Below are positions 25,299 to 33,994 of a stretch of 46,884 nucleotides of DNA, piece by piece. The notes beneath the pieces are model-generated. The model was given only the letters and a program-made list of their open reading frames with translations, was not told the DNA's origin and did not search any database. Made by a program: the position numbers and the translations under genes. Position 1 is the stretch's first letter, and every line of letters starts with the position of its first letter. The stretch is taken from NCBI GenBank assembly GCA_040757205.1, contig JBFLXL010000012.1:1-46884 (forward strand), written 5' to 3'. The DNA is from Bacillota bacterium. GTDB lineage: Bacteria; Bacillota; Desulfotomaculia; Desulfotomaculales; Desulforudaceae.

Positions 25299-25596
25299 GA
25301 AACAGCAAAACCTCCACGTGGGTTCCCCTGAATAGAGAGAATTCGTGCTCTTCCGAGTATGTCCTCCTAGTAAACTTGTACAGAATGAGTGGAAATAAAC
25401 CGGGATGCGGAGAAAACCGTTGAGGCGGCAATGACACGCGGAAGGCGCGTTGCCGGGTAAAGAACGGCGGGGAGCTCAAGGAAGGCGGCGTGGCTGCGCA
25501 GTGAAACAAAATGGCCCTGCACATTTCCTTTCGGAGTGGCAAGGCCGATTCAGTTTTCTCCATCCCTCTGCGGCTTGGTACTAATAAATATCCCCC
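25299..25596. other. Intergenic region between the menaquinone operon and speH
   Basis: 298 bases with no supported gene. TAGGAGGACATAC (minus strand near 25370) looks like a ribosome site but no start codon follows at proper distance. The promoter of the menaquinone operon should lie here; I could not pick a convincing -35/-10 pair. No hairpin terminator was found after speH. Confidence 0.5.
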
Positions 25597-25986
25597 CTAA
25601 TGATTGACCGCCTTTAATTCGGGCACGGAATCCGGAAAGATTCCCCTGACAGTTTCTTCCGCTTTGATCTGCTTGGCATTGAAGCGGCTGCACAAGTAGT
25701 TGCAGGCATCCCAGGGATCGACCCGATCGCCGCAGGTGAAAACGTCTACGGCCGCGTAACCCAATTCGGGCCAGGTATGGATGGTGAGATGAGACTCGGA
25801 AATCACGACCACGCCACTGACTCCCTGGGGGCTGAACTTGTGAAACACACACTCCCTGACTTCGGCTCCTGCTGCTAGTGCTGCGTTGACCATTATTTCT
25901 TCTACTTTCCTGGGATCATTTAGTACGTTGAAGTCGCATCCGTAGATTTCGGCAAGTATATGCCGCCCCATGGGTTTCATCGTCAT
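25597..25986 (-). CDS. speH: S-adenosylmethionine decarboxylase proenzyme
   Basis: 129 residues, the short prokaryotic type. It makes decarboxylated SAM for spermidine synthesis. The proenzyme cleaves itself at [12 protein letters not shown]: Ser65 becomes the pyruvoyl group, with His70 (TIHTW) and the Cys in VFTCGD as conserved catalytic residues. ATG has GGGGGAAGAT upstream. No spermidine synthase (speE) is adjacent. It has its own consensus promoter. Confidence 0.96.
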   Translation of the reverse strand: MTMKPMGRHILAEIYGCDFNVLNDPRKVEEIMVNAALAAGAEVRECVFHKFSPQGVSGVVVISESHLTIHTWPELGYAAVDVFTCGDRVDPWDACNYLCSRFNAKQIKAEETVRGIFPDSVPELKAVNH

Positions 25987-26012
25987 TATCTTCCCCCTTC
26001 AGAAGTAGAATT

Positions 26013-26065
26013 TGTTGGTTAAATTCCAACAGAATAAATTCTAACATATACGGTAGGTTTGTCAA
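26013..26065 (-). promoter_or_regulatory. speH promoter and adjacent palindrome
   Basis: On the minus strand TTGACA (26060-26065), a 16-bp spacer and TAGAAT (26038-26043) form a near-consensus SigA promoter. Just downstream of the -10, TGTTGG-AATTTAA-CCAACA (26013-26031) is a 6-bp inverted repeat placed at the start of the transcript, suitable as an operator or leader hairpin. The speH start codon is about 50 bp beyond the -10. Confidence 0.8.
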
Positions 26066-26100
26066 CAGAATTTTAGGCCTGATTCGGCTAATTCCGCCAC

Positions 26101-26418
26101 CTAAGGCCGTTTGGCGGCGACTTTGATGAAGCTCACCAGGGCCGCCGGCCCGAAGATCTGGTCGCTCTAAGCGGGTGGTCCGCCGCTCTGCCCCGTTCAG
26201 GTAAAGAGACAACCATGCCGCTCTAGCGGCACCATCGGAAGGATGAAAATACCCCTCACCCTGACCCTCTCCCAGAGGGAGAGGGGATTTTCAGGGTAGT
26301 CACCCCGATCTGGCCCGGCGGTGGACCCGCTACAATATACGGACCCAGGGAGCGGAAGGTGTCAAACGACTTGGCCCTTGTCCACGCCTGCAAACCGGTC
26401 GAACCGCGTCATAACCGC
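26101..26418. other. Non-coding spacer with a possible gene remnant and a CCCTCTCCC hairpin
   Basis: No intact gene. On the minus strand near 26101-26165 a short frame reads DQIFGPAALVSFIKVAAKRP and stops, like the tail of a lost gene; upstream it is blocked by a stop. At 26265-26285 CCCTCTCCC-AGA-GGGAGAGGG is a perfect 9-bp hairpin preceded by CCCCTCACCCTGA, a repeat type seen in many bacterial genomes. It lies beyond the stop of the 727-residue gene and could act as its terminator. Confidence 0.5.
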
Positions 26419-28602
26419 CTAGTCTTCTTCCAGGAACAGGTATAAAAGTGGCGGGGCCCCGAACATCATCACCATGGCCGAGGCCACCACCCCGGAATCA
26501 TTGAAGATGAGCGCCACCACACTGGCGACGGCGATGCCCACCAGCCCTTTGAACACGTACGGGTACTGATCCCGGAACGTCTGCATGCGCCCGGTGGGCC
26601 GGTAAAACAGCAGAATCAGCCCGCCGAGGCTTGCCAGGTAGACCCGGCTCCAGATGGTGTAGCGGATGAGCTTCAAGTTCATCGAGACTTTGCGCTCGAT
26701 GATACTGTATGCCTCCTGGAAGCCGCGCTCCAGGTCCCCGCCGAACACCAGCCGGGCCGCCCGCCCGATGTGCGACTGCTGCTCCGCGCCCCGCATAAAC
26801 TCGAACGCCGTCAGCCCGGCCAGGAAAACGAACACCCCGCCGGCGCCCGCCAGAATCAGCCGCCGGGTGAAACGCACGTTCAGAAGCAAGAGGATCGTCA
26901 CCGGGAAAGCAACCAGCGCCGTGATGGTGCCGCCCATGTTCGCGCCGATCCCGGGGTTCGCCATCGCGAACAGGGTGATCAAGAACAGTGCGCCGGAGCC
27001 GCCCAGAACCGGGCCGCGGAAGCGGCGCGGCGCAAGGGTCAGGGTGCAGACCGCGGTCAGAATCACCGCCCCGATCAAAACCCCCATGAATTCGTTGCCG
27101 ATGCCGTAATACCGGGCCCCACCCAGCGGGTCATAACTCAAGAGCGAAAACTTCTGCAGGGGAGCGCCCAGGAACAGGTCTACCAGGATCACCAGGGCCG
27201 TGAGCCCGCCCAGGAAGGCGAACGCGCCGACCGCGGTATGCCAGCTCATCCTGATCGCCGCCGCCCCCACCGCCAGGGTGACGGCCACCATCTGCACACC
27301 CACCCAAACCGGACCCGGCTGCGGCAAGAGCGGCAGCACCAACGCGGCCAGCGGAAAACTCATGATCACGAGCAGCGCGCCCCGTATGTATTCCCGCCGC
27401 ACGATGCCGATCTCCCGGAAGAGAATCGTGAGCAGGGCGGCGATCACCACGGCGACCTGAATGGTCATATAGGTCTTGATGATCGGTGCCCGGACGTTGT
27501 GCGTGAGAACCAGTTGGCGGTTCAGCGCCTGGAGTCCGCCAAGGTCCGGCTTGCCCGGAATGACGGTGAGCGGCCGCCCGGTCATGTTCACCGGCGCGTC
27601 CACATGCAGAAACCGCGTCACGGTGGGAGCGAGGTCGGTGTTGTTGACAATGCCCGGGCGCCTGGTGGAAAAAGCGGTCAGTGTGCCGCTGCCCTCCGGC
27701 CCGAACATCAGGACCGGGCTCAAAGTGTCGCCGGCCGCAATGCTCGCCGCCGGGGGCGTTGGAGACACGACCAGCAGGAGGTCCCGCCCGGAATCGAGTT
27801 CCCGGCGCACCCGCTCCACGAATTCCGCGCACTCTTTCAGGGCGGAAGCGCGCAACTCCGTCAGGACCTCCGGGAGCACCATCGGCCTAGCCTCGTCCAG
27901 CCGGGAGAGGTCGCCCAGTTCAATCACCAGAAAGTCGACCCCGTCCGCATCCCGGAACGCCGCGAACAGACGTTCGTAATCGGTGCGCAGACCTCCGGGG
28001 AAGCGGGAGTCCGCGGCGAGCGTCTCGTCACCGATCACACCCCGGTCCACGAGCCCCCACCCGTCCATGGCAATCAAGGCCGCCGGGCGCCGCGGCATGC
28101 CGTCCCAGTCCGCGTTGCCCAGCACCCCGGTCACCAGCCCGTTGGCCCGCAGCGCCGTGCCCAGGGCACCGACCTCGGCCGGGTAGGGGAGCGCCCGGGT
28201 AAGCTCCCAGACACGGGCGATGCCCAAGTGCACCACGCTCCCGTCCGGGGCCGCAACCCCGGTCCGGCGGGCGTATTCTTCTCCGGCGGGAATGCGCTGC
28301 ACCCGCTCGTTGACCTCAAAAGCGGGAAAACCGACGCCGGTGGCCACGATCCGGCTGCCCGCCCCGATGGAGGCATGGCTGTTCTCCACGTTCCGGAGGC
28401 CGCCGGTGTTGGTATTCATCAGGCCCAGCCCGGCGTACGGCACAAGATCGCCAAACGCCTCGGAGGCCCCCAGGTCGCTCAAACTCATCCGGTCGATGAC
28501 CACCATCACGACCCGCCCTTCGGCGGCGGCCGCCGGGTGGGCTCCAAAAAGGGCCGTGTAAAGCAACAGGGCCGCCACCAGACCCAGCCCCGGAATTCTC
28601 AA
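26419..28602 (-). CDS. Exported phosphatase-like domain fused to a multi-pass membrane domain, function unknown
   Basis: 727 residues. A signal peptide (ending AAAAEG) is followed by a roughly 340-residue extracytoplasmic domain. Its start VVMVVIDRMSLSDLG, the ENSHASIGAGSR segment and NTDLAPTVTRFLHVDAPVNMTGRPL look like the alkaline phosphatase/sulfatase superfamily metal core. The second half has about ten transmembrane helices (from about residue 375 on), ending LFLEED. I do not know a characterised member; a cell-envelope role, for example on wall or lipid precursors, is a guess that fits the neighbouring glycosyltransferase and deacetylase. Confidence 0.75.
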   Translation of the reverse strand: MRIPGLGLVAALLLYTALFGAHPAAAAEGRVVMVVIDRMSLSDLGASEAFGDLVPYAGLGLMNTNTGGLRNVENSHASIGAGSRIVATGVGFPAFEVNERVQRIPAGEEYARRTGVAAPDGSVVHLGIARVWELTRALPYPAEVGALGTALRANGLVTGVLGNADWDGMPRRPAALIAMDGWGLVDRGVIGDETLAADSRFPGGLRTDYERLFAAFRDADGVDFLVIELGDLSRLDEARPMVLPEVLTELRASALKECAEFVERVRRELDSGRDLLLVVSPTPPAASIAAGDTLSPVLMFGPEGSGTLTAFSTRRPGIVNNTDLAPTVTRFLHVDAPVNMTGRPLTVIPGKPDLGGLQALNRQLVLTHNVRAPIIKTYMTIQVAVVIAALLTILFREIGIVRREYIRGALLVIMSFPLAALVLPLLPQPGPVWVGVQMVAVTLAVGAAAIRMSWHTAVGAFAFLGGLTALVILVDLFLGAPLQKFSLLSYDPLGGARYYGIGNEFMGVLIGAVILTAVCTLTLAPRRFRGPVLGGSGALFLITLFAMANPGIGANMGGTITALVAFPVTILLLLNVRFTRRLILAGAGGVFVFLAGLTAFEFMRGAEQQSHIGRAARLVFGGDLERGFQEAYSIIERKVSMNLKLIRYTIWSRVYLASLGGLILLFYRPTGRMQTFRDQYPYVFKGLVGIAVASVVALIFNDSGVVASAMVMMFGAPPLLYLFLEED

Positions 28603-28738
28603 GGACGCACCTCTTCTCCGTTACCGACTTTACTCATTCTAATGCACCGTCCCGGGGAAAAACAACACCCAAGCGGGGGATAGTTCCCCTTGTGGGAAGC
28701 CGCTTGAGGTCTCATTTCTATTTCCGACCTGTCATCAC

Positions 28739-29890
28739 CTACTCAAATTCTGCACTCACCCGGTCTTTCCCCCCGGCCGCCAGGGCTTCGCGGTAGACCG
28801 CCAGGGTGCGCTGTACCATCTGTTCGCGGGTGAAGAGTTCGCTGACGCGTCTGCTGGCCGCCGCGGCCATGGCTTGTGCTCTCGCCCGGTCCCGCAGGAC
28901 GCTCGCCAAGGCTTGGGCCAGCGCCTCCGGGTCACGGGCCGGCACGAGCCTGCCCGTCCGGCCGTCCTCCACGGCCTCCGGCACCCCGCCGACCCCGGCG
29001 GCGACCACTGGGCAACCTGCGGCCATCGCCTCCAGCACCACCAGCGGCAGGCCCTCGGTGACCGAAGGGAGCACAAACACGTCAAACAAGCTTAACAAGC
29101 CGGCTGCGTCCGGGCGGTATCCCAAAAACCGGGCGTCCACCCCAAGCGCCCGGGCCGTCTTTTCAAGCGGCGCCCTCAGCGGCCCGTCGCCGGCGATCAC
29201 CAAAGCGACCGGATGCTCCCGGTCCCGCAGTACGGCCGCGGCCTGCAAGAGGTATTCCACTCCCTTTTGCGGGGCGAGGCGCGCCAGGGTGCCCACCACC
29301 GGGCGGTCCGCGGGCAATCCGAGTTCCCGGCGCAGCGCCTCCCCACCCCCGGCCTGCGGCACCGGCGGGTCGATCCCGTTGTACACGGTCACCGCCCGTT
29401 CGGGCCGTACCAGCCCGAGTTCCAGCAGCTCGGCGCGCACGTATTCCGCGACGCAGATAGTGCGGTGGGACCACCGGAGCACCGCTTTCTGCGCCGCGAT
29501 AGCGGCGCGCTGCCGCCATACGCCTCCCAGCCTGACCGACCCGTGCATTGTCACCACCACCGCCGGGACCCCGGCCAGACGCCCCGCCGGGCAGGCCGCC
29601 AGTGCGGCCGCCGCCGCGTGGGCGTGCAGCACCGTCACCCGGTGGGCGCGGATCAGCCGGACGAGGTGCCACAGGGCCCCGACCTGCCGGTCGACCCGCG
29701 GGCCGGGTTCAATCCACACCGGGGCCGTCGCGAGCCCCACCTCCCGGAAGGCGGCGAGCAAGGGCGCGGGACCGGCCACCAGCACCTTTACGCCCCGCTG
29801 GTGCATCCCCCGCGCCAGGGTCAGGAGGTGGTTTTTCATGCCCCCGTCCGCGGGCCTGATAACGTGCAGGACGTCGAACCGTTCCGCCAT
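28739..29890 (-). CDS. GT4-family glycosyltransferase
   Basis: 383 residues, GT-B fold. N-terminal DVLHVIRPADGGMKNHLLTLARGM is the acceptor-side domain of GT4 enzymes. The C-terminal domain has VGTLARLAPQKGVEYLLQA, VIAGDGPLR and the nucleotide-sugar motif PSVTEGLPLVVLEAMAAGCPVVA. ATG 29890 is chosen because AGGAG lies 11 bases upstream. The frame remains open a further 47 codons through a CAGA tetranucleotide repeat. Substrate unknown; divergent from a polysaccharide deacetylase. Confidence 0.88.
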   Translation of the reverse strand: MAERFDVLHVIRPADGGMKNHLLTLARGMHQRGVKVLVAGPAPLLAAFREVGLATAPVWIEPGPRVDRQVGALWHLVRLIRAHRVTVLHAHAAAAALAACPAGRLAGVPAVVVTMHGSVRLGGVWRQRAAIAAQKAVLRWSHRTICVAEYVRAELLELGLVRPERAVTVYNGIDPPVPQAGGGEALRRELGLPADRPVVGTLARLAPQKGVEYLLQAAAVLRDREHPVALVIAGDGPLRAPLEKTARALGVDARFLGYRPDAAGLLSLFDVFVLPSVTEGLPLVVLEAMAAGCPVVAAGVGGVPEAVEDGRTGRLVPARDPEALAQALASVLRDRARAQAMAAAASRRVSELFTREQMVQRTLAVYREALAAGGKDRVSAEFE

Positions 29891-29973
29891 GTCGTTTAGT
29901 ACTCCTTTTCCTGGAAAGCCTGCCTGATCCTTATTTGCCCGCCGACCGGCCGCCGTATTCCCAGCGCCGCACG

Positions 29974-29994
29974 CAGACAGACAGACAGACAGAC
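29974..29994. repeat. CAGA tetranucleotide microsatellite
   Basis: Just over five uninterrupted CAGA units in the divergent spacer between the glycosyltransferase and polysaccharide deacetylase genes, 84 bp from the first and 134 bp from the second. On the minus strand it lies in the open extension of the glycosyltransferase frame, encoding LSVCLSACG. Copy-number change here could shift that frame or change promoter spacing. Confidence 0.85.
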
Positions 29995-30128
29995 GATCGG
30001 TGATTCGGCGGGACAGCCCGGATTCCTGCACTCGCCGCGCCGTCGGGGCAGGCCCAAAAAACGAGGATTATCGACCGGATAGCGCGAATATACCGGAATT
30101 AACGACGCAAATGTGGAGGGAGCGTTCG

Positions 30129-31082
30129 ATGCACTGCCGTGCACCCGATGCCGGGCAAACTCCGACCCCTGCAAGGCCGCCCCACCGATCGCCCCTAACA
30201 TGGGGCATTCTGGCGACCGTCTTCTTTCTCCTGCTCGCTCCGTTTCATTCCCCTGCGCCCGTCTCGTCCGAATTTGCTCCACGGGATATCTCGGTTTTAA
30301 TGTACCACAAGGTGAACCCGGACCGGTACACGGGCGGCTGGGGACTGCGGGTGGACCCACGGGAGTTCGAGTGGCAGATGAGCTACCTGGCGGCTCGGGG
30401 TTACAGCACCATTACCCCGGATCAGCTCTGGGCCTGGCTGGACCACGGTGCGCCCCTACCCCCGAAGCCGGTCCTCATCACTTTCGACGACGGCTACCGC
30501 GACAACTACGTCTGCGCCTACCCGATTATGCGCGAGTACGGGTTTTTTGCCACGGTCTTCGTGGTGGCCAACGCGGTCGAACGCACCAACTACTTCGACG
30601 TAGACACCCAGCCGGTGAACGTAATGTTGAGCTGGAATGAGATCCGGGCTTTGGACGCGGCCGGCTGGACTATCGGCGCCCACACCCTGGACCATCCCCG
30701 GTTGACCGCCGTCAGCCCGGGCCGGGCCGAGCACGAGGTACGCGGCGCGCGCGAAGTTCTGGCGGAGAGATTGGGCCGCCCCGTGCAGCACTTTTGCTAC
30801 CCGTACGGCGAATTCAACGACCATACGGTCCAAACGGTGGCCGACTCCGGGTACATGCTCGCCTTCACCACCGTACAGGGCCGGGTCGAGGCCGGTGACG
30901 ATCCCCACACCTTAAAGCGCCTGCGGGTGACCGGCCGCACCAGCCGAGCCCAGTTCGCGCGCCTCCTGGAAAGCCGACACCCGGATTTCCTCACCCGGCT
31001 TGCCGGTGGCAGCCGCCCCGCCGGCCCCGGAGGTCCGACAAAAGAAAACTCCCCTCTTTCAGGGGAGCCTTGGCCGTACTAA
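30129..31082 (+). CDS. Polysaccharide deacetylase (NodB family), membrane anchored
   Basis: 317 residues. An N-terminal hydrophobic segment (about 23-41) acts as signal or anchor. The carbohydrate esterase 4 core shows SVLMYHKVNP, the metal motif TFDDGYRDN (118-126) and the HTLDHPRL motif with metal His. It removes N-acetyl groups from peptidoglycan or an exopolysaccharide. ATG 30129 has TGGAGGGAG upstream; earlier in-frame codons lie in the divergent spacer. The last 15 codons overlap the ferredoxin gene's terminator on the other strand. Confidence 0.92.
   Translation: MHCRAPDAGQTPTPARPPHRSPLTWGILATVFFLLLAPFHSPAPVSSEFAPRDISVLMYHKVNPDRYTGGWGLRVDPREFEWQMSYLAARGYSTITPDQLWAWLDHGAPLPPKPVLITFDDGYRDNYVCAYPIMREYGFFATVFVVANAVERTNYFDVDTQPVNVMLSWNEIRALDAAGWTIGAHTLDHPRLTAVSPGRAEHEVRGAREVLAERLGRPVQHFCYPYGEFNDHTVQTVADSGYMLAFTTVQGRVEAGDDPHTLKRLRVTGRTSRAQFARLLESRHPDFLTRLAGGSRPAGPGGPTKENSPLSGEPWPY
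31040..31067 (-). terminator. Terminator of the ferredoxin transcript, inside the deacetylase 3' end
   Basis: On the minus strand CTCCCCT (31067-31061), loop GAAAG, AGGGGAG (31055-31049), then TTTTCTTTT. It lies within the coding end of the convergent deacetylase gene (residues near KENSPLSGE). Confidence 0.85.
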
Positions 31083-31093
31083 ACCGGATCAGG

Positions 31094-31282
31094 CTAATGT
31101 TCCAGGATCGCCTCGGTCGGGCAGCCGTCCATGGCGTCGTGGGCGCGTTCCTCCAGGTCGTCGGGCACCTCGTCCCTGACCGCCACCGCCTTGTCCTCGT
31201 TGCCCCAGTTGAACACCTCCGGGCACATCTCGATGCATACCCCGCAGCTGATGCAAAGTTCCGGATCGACTTCCACCTGCAA
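31094..31282 (-). CDS. [4Fe-4S] ferredoxin
   Basis: 62 residues. CISCGVCIEMCPEVF gives the CxxCxxC block and a following Cys, and the C-terminal DGCPTEAI gives the last ligand: the pattern of single-cluster (4Fe-4S, Thermotoga or Desulfovibrio type) ferredoxins. The acidic middle is typical. The start is TTG with GGAGG nine bases upstream. Downstream of sat copy 1; it may donate electrons to the sulfate reduction enzymes or to Ech, which cannot be told from sequence. Confidence 0.94.
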   Translation of the reverse strand: MQVEVDPELCISCGVCIEMCPEVFNWGNEDKAVAVRDEVPDDLEERAHDAMDGCPTEAILEH

Positions 31283-31427
31283 AGCCGGACACCTCCTGCA
31301 CTTGGGAGAATTTCATGGCTAGTCTGGCGTGCACCGGCGCAAAGTATGCAGGCGCACAAGGCCGCGGCCCGCTCCAGCCCGGAGGCGGGCCGCCACCCAG
31401 TTCTGAGATTGGTGGGTTTTCAGACGG

Positions 31428-31733
31428 CTAGTAGCCGGCCAGGAACTCCTCCATTATGTCCACGCTCGCCTTTTCCACCACCAGGTCGAAGATCTTGTCC
31501 TTGATGTCCCTGGGCAACTGTTCGATGCTCTTCGTGGTGGCGCTATCAAACTTGGCCGTGGGAAATACGGCCAGCACCTTGTCCCGCTGTTCGGCGGTGC
31601 ACGGCACGCGCAACACCTTGAGTCCGGCGAACGCCTCCTGGGTCAGGTCGCCCAGCTTAACGGCCTGCAGCTTGGCGAACCGCTCCTCGTTGATCCACAC
31701 GTTGATCGGGAAGGTCTCCTCGTGATGGGTCAT
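31428..31733 (-). CDS. Conserved-looking small protein of unknown function downstream of sat
   Basis: 101 residues, soluble, acidic: MTHHEETFPINVWINEERFA at the start and EFLAGY at the end. One Cys (Cys in VPCTAEQRD). ATG has AAGGAGG upstream. It begins 24 bp after sat copy 1 and is probably in the same transcript, followed by a ferredoxin. I do not recognise a family. Position suggests a role tied to sulfate activation. Confidence 0.7.
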   Translation of the reverse strand: MTHHEETFPINVWINEERFAKLQAVKLGDLTQEAFAGLKVLRVPCTAEQRDKVLAVFPTAKFDSATTKSIEQLPRDIKDKIFDLVVEKASVDIMEEFLAGY

Positions 31734-31757
31734 CTTCTCTGATACCTCCTTAACTAA

Positions 31758-33020
31758 CTAGAGTTCGAGCGGCGGCACCGTAAACAGCGGCTGCCTCTGC
31801 GCCAGGTACTGGTCATTCACGTATGCGGAACCGAAGCCGTACTTCTCCGCCGTTTCCAGGATAATGTCGAACACCTCGGGGCGGAAGATGATCCGCGGCG
31901 GCTTCACGCCGTCCTGGATGATGCTCCGGACCACCGTGCCGCTGAAGTTCTGGCGCTCCTTGGTGTGCCCGCACAGGCCCATGTAGGTCACCTCACCGCA
32001 CAGCGGGCAGAACCACCACTCCAGCACCCGGATCGGCGTGATGCGCAGGTCCTCCTTGGAGATGGTGTCGAAGATGCGGTGCGCGTCGTACGGATCGTAG
32101 TAGCTGCCCACGCCGGCGTGGTCGCGGCCGAACATGTGGTGGGTGATGCCCAGGTTGGTCCGGACGATGGCGTGGAAAATGGCTTCCTTCGGGCCGGCGT
32201 AGCGCATGTCCCACATGATGATCGAGGTGAGGTGCACGTCTTCCCGGAAGTAGCCGTATTTTCTTAAGGCGTCGTGGGTGAGAACGATCGCCTCGTCGAT
32301 GTAGTCACCCTTGCGCTTTTCGCCCATGACCGCGCTGACCACGACCCCGGTGATCGTCTTCTCCACCGGTTGGTCGGCGTGGCAGGCGATCCAGGAATGC
32401 TTCATCAGCCACTCGTGGCCGCTGTGGGGCACGTTGCGGGTCTGGTGGGCGACGCAGCGCTCCCAGCCCTTCTCGGCGATCTTGGCCCGCATCTGGCGCG
32501 GGGTCAGGAAGAACGCGTCGTAGGGCTCGTTCATCTTCGGGGGGTTCACCAGGGTAACCTTCCCGCCGATGAAACGGTCGGCGTACCGGTAGGTCCGGGC
32601 GCAGCCCGGGTGCTTTTCGTCGTCGGTGCCGTAGATTTTGGCGGCCATGTTTTTCAGGTCGTACTCGAAAATCTCCTCCACGTCCAGGGTGGCCAAAGGC
32701 TGGTTCTGGGACATCAGCAGGAGGGTATCCCCCTCTTTGATTCCCTTGGCGGCGATCTCCTCACTGGACATGTCGAAGACGATGGGGATTGACCAAACCA
32801 CTCCGCTCGCCAGGCGCATATTTTCGACCACGCCGTCCACATCGGCCTTGGTCATGAAGCCTTCCAACGGAGTAAAGAAGCCGTAGGAAAGCATGATGAC
32901 TTCGCGCGCGATCTGGTTCCGGATCGGAATTTGGGTGAGGCCACGGATCTTATCCACCGCCTCCTGCGGATCCATTACCCGTTCGACAATTTCTTTTCCA
33001 CCGTGCCCGATCAGACTCAT
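31758..33020 (-). CDS. sat: Sulfate adenylyltransferase, divergent copy 1
   Basis: 420 residues (ATP sulfurylase), forming APS from sulfate and ATP. Active-site motif QTRNVPHSGHE (193-203) keeps the QTRN and HxxH residues but has Val where Pro is usual. GRDHAGVGSYY is intact. A C-terminal CPLC...CGH zinc-type motif is like that of thermophile and archaeal Sat. The protein is clearly different from copy 2 (34059-35321). ATG 33020 has AAAGGAG nine bases upstream. Followed by the 101-residue gene and ferredoxin. Confidence 0.93.
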   Translation of the reverse strand: MSLIGHGGKEIVERVMDPQEAVDKIRGLTQIPIRNQIAREVIMLSYGFFTPLEGFMTKADVDGVVENMRLASGVVWSIPIVFDMSSEEIAAKGIKEGDTLLLMSQNQPLATLDVEEIFEYDLKNMAAKIYGTDDEKHPGCARTYRYADRFIGGKVTLVNPPKMNEPYDAFFLTPRQMRAKIAEKGWERCVAHQTRNVPHSGHEWLMKHSWIACHADQPVEKTITGVVVSAVMGEKRKGDYIDEAIVLTHDALRKYGYFREDVHLTSIIMWDMRYAGPKEAIFHAIVRTNLGITHHMFGRDHAGVGSYYDPYDAHRIFDTISKEDLRITPIRVLEWWFCPLCGEVTYMGLCGHTKERQNFSGTVVRSIIQDGVKPPRIIFRPEVFDIILETAEKYGFGSAYVNDQYLAQRQPLFTVPPLEL

Positions 33021-33091
33021 GTCTCTTCTCCTTTCCCTATACGGATATTTGCTTCCGTCACTACACACGGACTCTCTGGGCAATCAGTCAT
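33017..33091 (-). CDS. Possible 24-codon leader ORF of sat copy 1
   Basis: ATG 33091 encodes MTDCPESPCVVTEANIRIGK followed by GEET, and its TGA overlaps the sat ATG (ATGA). A full consensus ribosome site AGGAGGTGA lies at 33111-33119, about 20 bases before this ATG, longer than optimal. Two Cys codons are present. It may be a leader peptide or chance. Confidence 0.25.
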   Translation of the reverse strand: MTDCPESPCVVTEANIRIGKGEET

Positions 33092-33110
33092 CGCCGAAAC
33101 TCTGGAAATA

Positions 33111-33232
33111 TCACCTCCTCATGCGGATTAGCGCGTGCGGGGTCGATGTTTTGTACATTATGGCACGTGTTGGTGCATACTGCTGCGCTTGTTCACAATA
33201 TCACTATAGCAAACATCCTTGGGTGCGGTCAA
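33111..33232 (-). promoter_or_regulatory. Promoter and leader of sat copy 1
   Basis: On the minus strand TTGACC (33227-33232), 18-bp spacer, TATAGT (33203-33208) make a good SigA-type promoter. The leader is about 180 bases and holds an extra AGGAGGTGA ribosome site at 33111-33119, 91 bases before the sat start codon. Sat copy 2 has the same arrangement at 90 bases. The rest of the spacer up to 33628 shows no gene or element I can support. Confidence 0.7.
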
Positions 33233-33629
33233 TACAATCCAACAATTTTGGCCCAGACAACTGCCTGGGTACCAATTAATAGCCCAACGACCCAGAGTCT
33301 CGCCCTGGTGAAACCGCTTGGAGTACAGAAACCCGTTTTCGAGGCTGAAACCGGGACAATTATGGCCTGCCTGGCTATGTTCCAGAGTGCGCAAACCGAG
33401 CCATTGAGGACGGTAGTGCTTTGTATTGCACCGGATTTGTCATTTTCTCTTTACAAACCGTCCCTTTGTTGGTTGCCGCCCGTGCGCCCGCTTACCGAAA
33501 GCCGGGACATTCTTGGCGGCCCCTCGGCGTTAGTGCGGTTGATCGATCCCATGTGGTTACGTACCACCTTATCTTACCAAATTGATGGCTCTATTCCGTC
33601 GGGTTGTCCGGCAACTACATGACTTCTCT

Positions 33630-33669
33630 CAAAAAAAGCAGAATCCGTAAGCCTTCTTTGACTTACGGA
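33630..33669 (-). terminator. Terminator of tRNA-Pro(GGG)
   Basis: Minus strand TCCGTAAG (33669-33662), ten-base loop, CTTACGGA (33651-33644), then TTCTGCTTTTTTT. It starts ten bases beyond the encoded CCA. Confidence 0.88.
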
Positions 33670-33678
33670 AGTACTTTA

Positions 33679-33756
33679 TGGTCGGAGCGACAGGACTTGA
33701 ACCTGCGGCCTCTACCACCCCAAGGTAGCGCTCTAGCCAAGCTGAGCTACGCCCCG
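33679..33756 (-). tRNA. tRNA-Pro (anticodon GGG)
   Basis: Cloverleaf on the minus strand: acceptor CGGGGCG pairs with CGCTCCG (one G-T), D-arm GCTCAG...AGAGC, anticodon arm CTACC-TTGGGGT-GGTAG giving anticodon GGG, T-arm GGTTCAAGTCC, CCA encoded. It reads CCC/CCU proline codons. It sits between the two sat genes on the same strand. Confidence 0.96.
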
Positions 33757-33994
33757 ACTGAGCTTGTGTCCTTGATTGTACCCCATGATCCGGCCGCTCG
33801 TCAAGTGAGCCGAAAACGTTTCAGGACGTTCCAGGTGCGGGGCCGCCCGGCGCTCCAGGCGTTTCGGCGTTGTTTTGAGAACTTGCCGCCCTTTTGAAAA
33901 CTCGCCGCCCGGTGCTTTTGGACCACGGGCGACACAAAGACAGGTCGGCTTGCCCCGCCAACGTTGAGTGAGCCGGCCGCTCCACGGCGGAAAG

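Noticed and set aside
25279-25563. 94-codon minus-strand ORF before the hepS-like gene
   Set aside because: It overlaps the hepS start in another frame and shows no family features or ribosome site.
33146-33622. 158-codon plus-strand ORF upstream of sat copy 1
   Set aside because: No ribosome site or family resemblance; it overlaps the sat copy 1 promoter on the other strand.
33679-33756. tRNA-Pro as attachment site of a genomic island holding sat
   Set aside because: No integrase, no repeat of the tRNA 3' end in the window, and composition of the flanks is similar.
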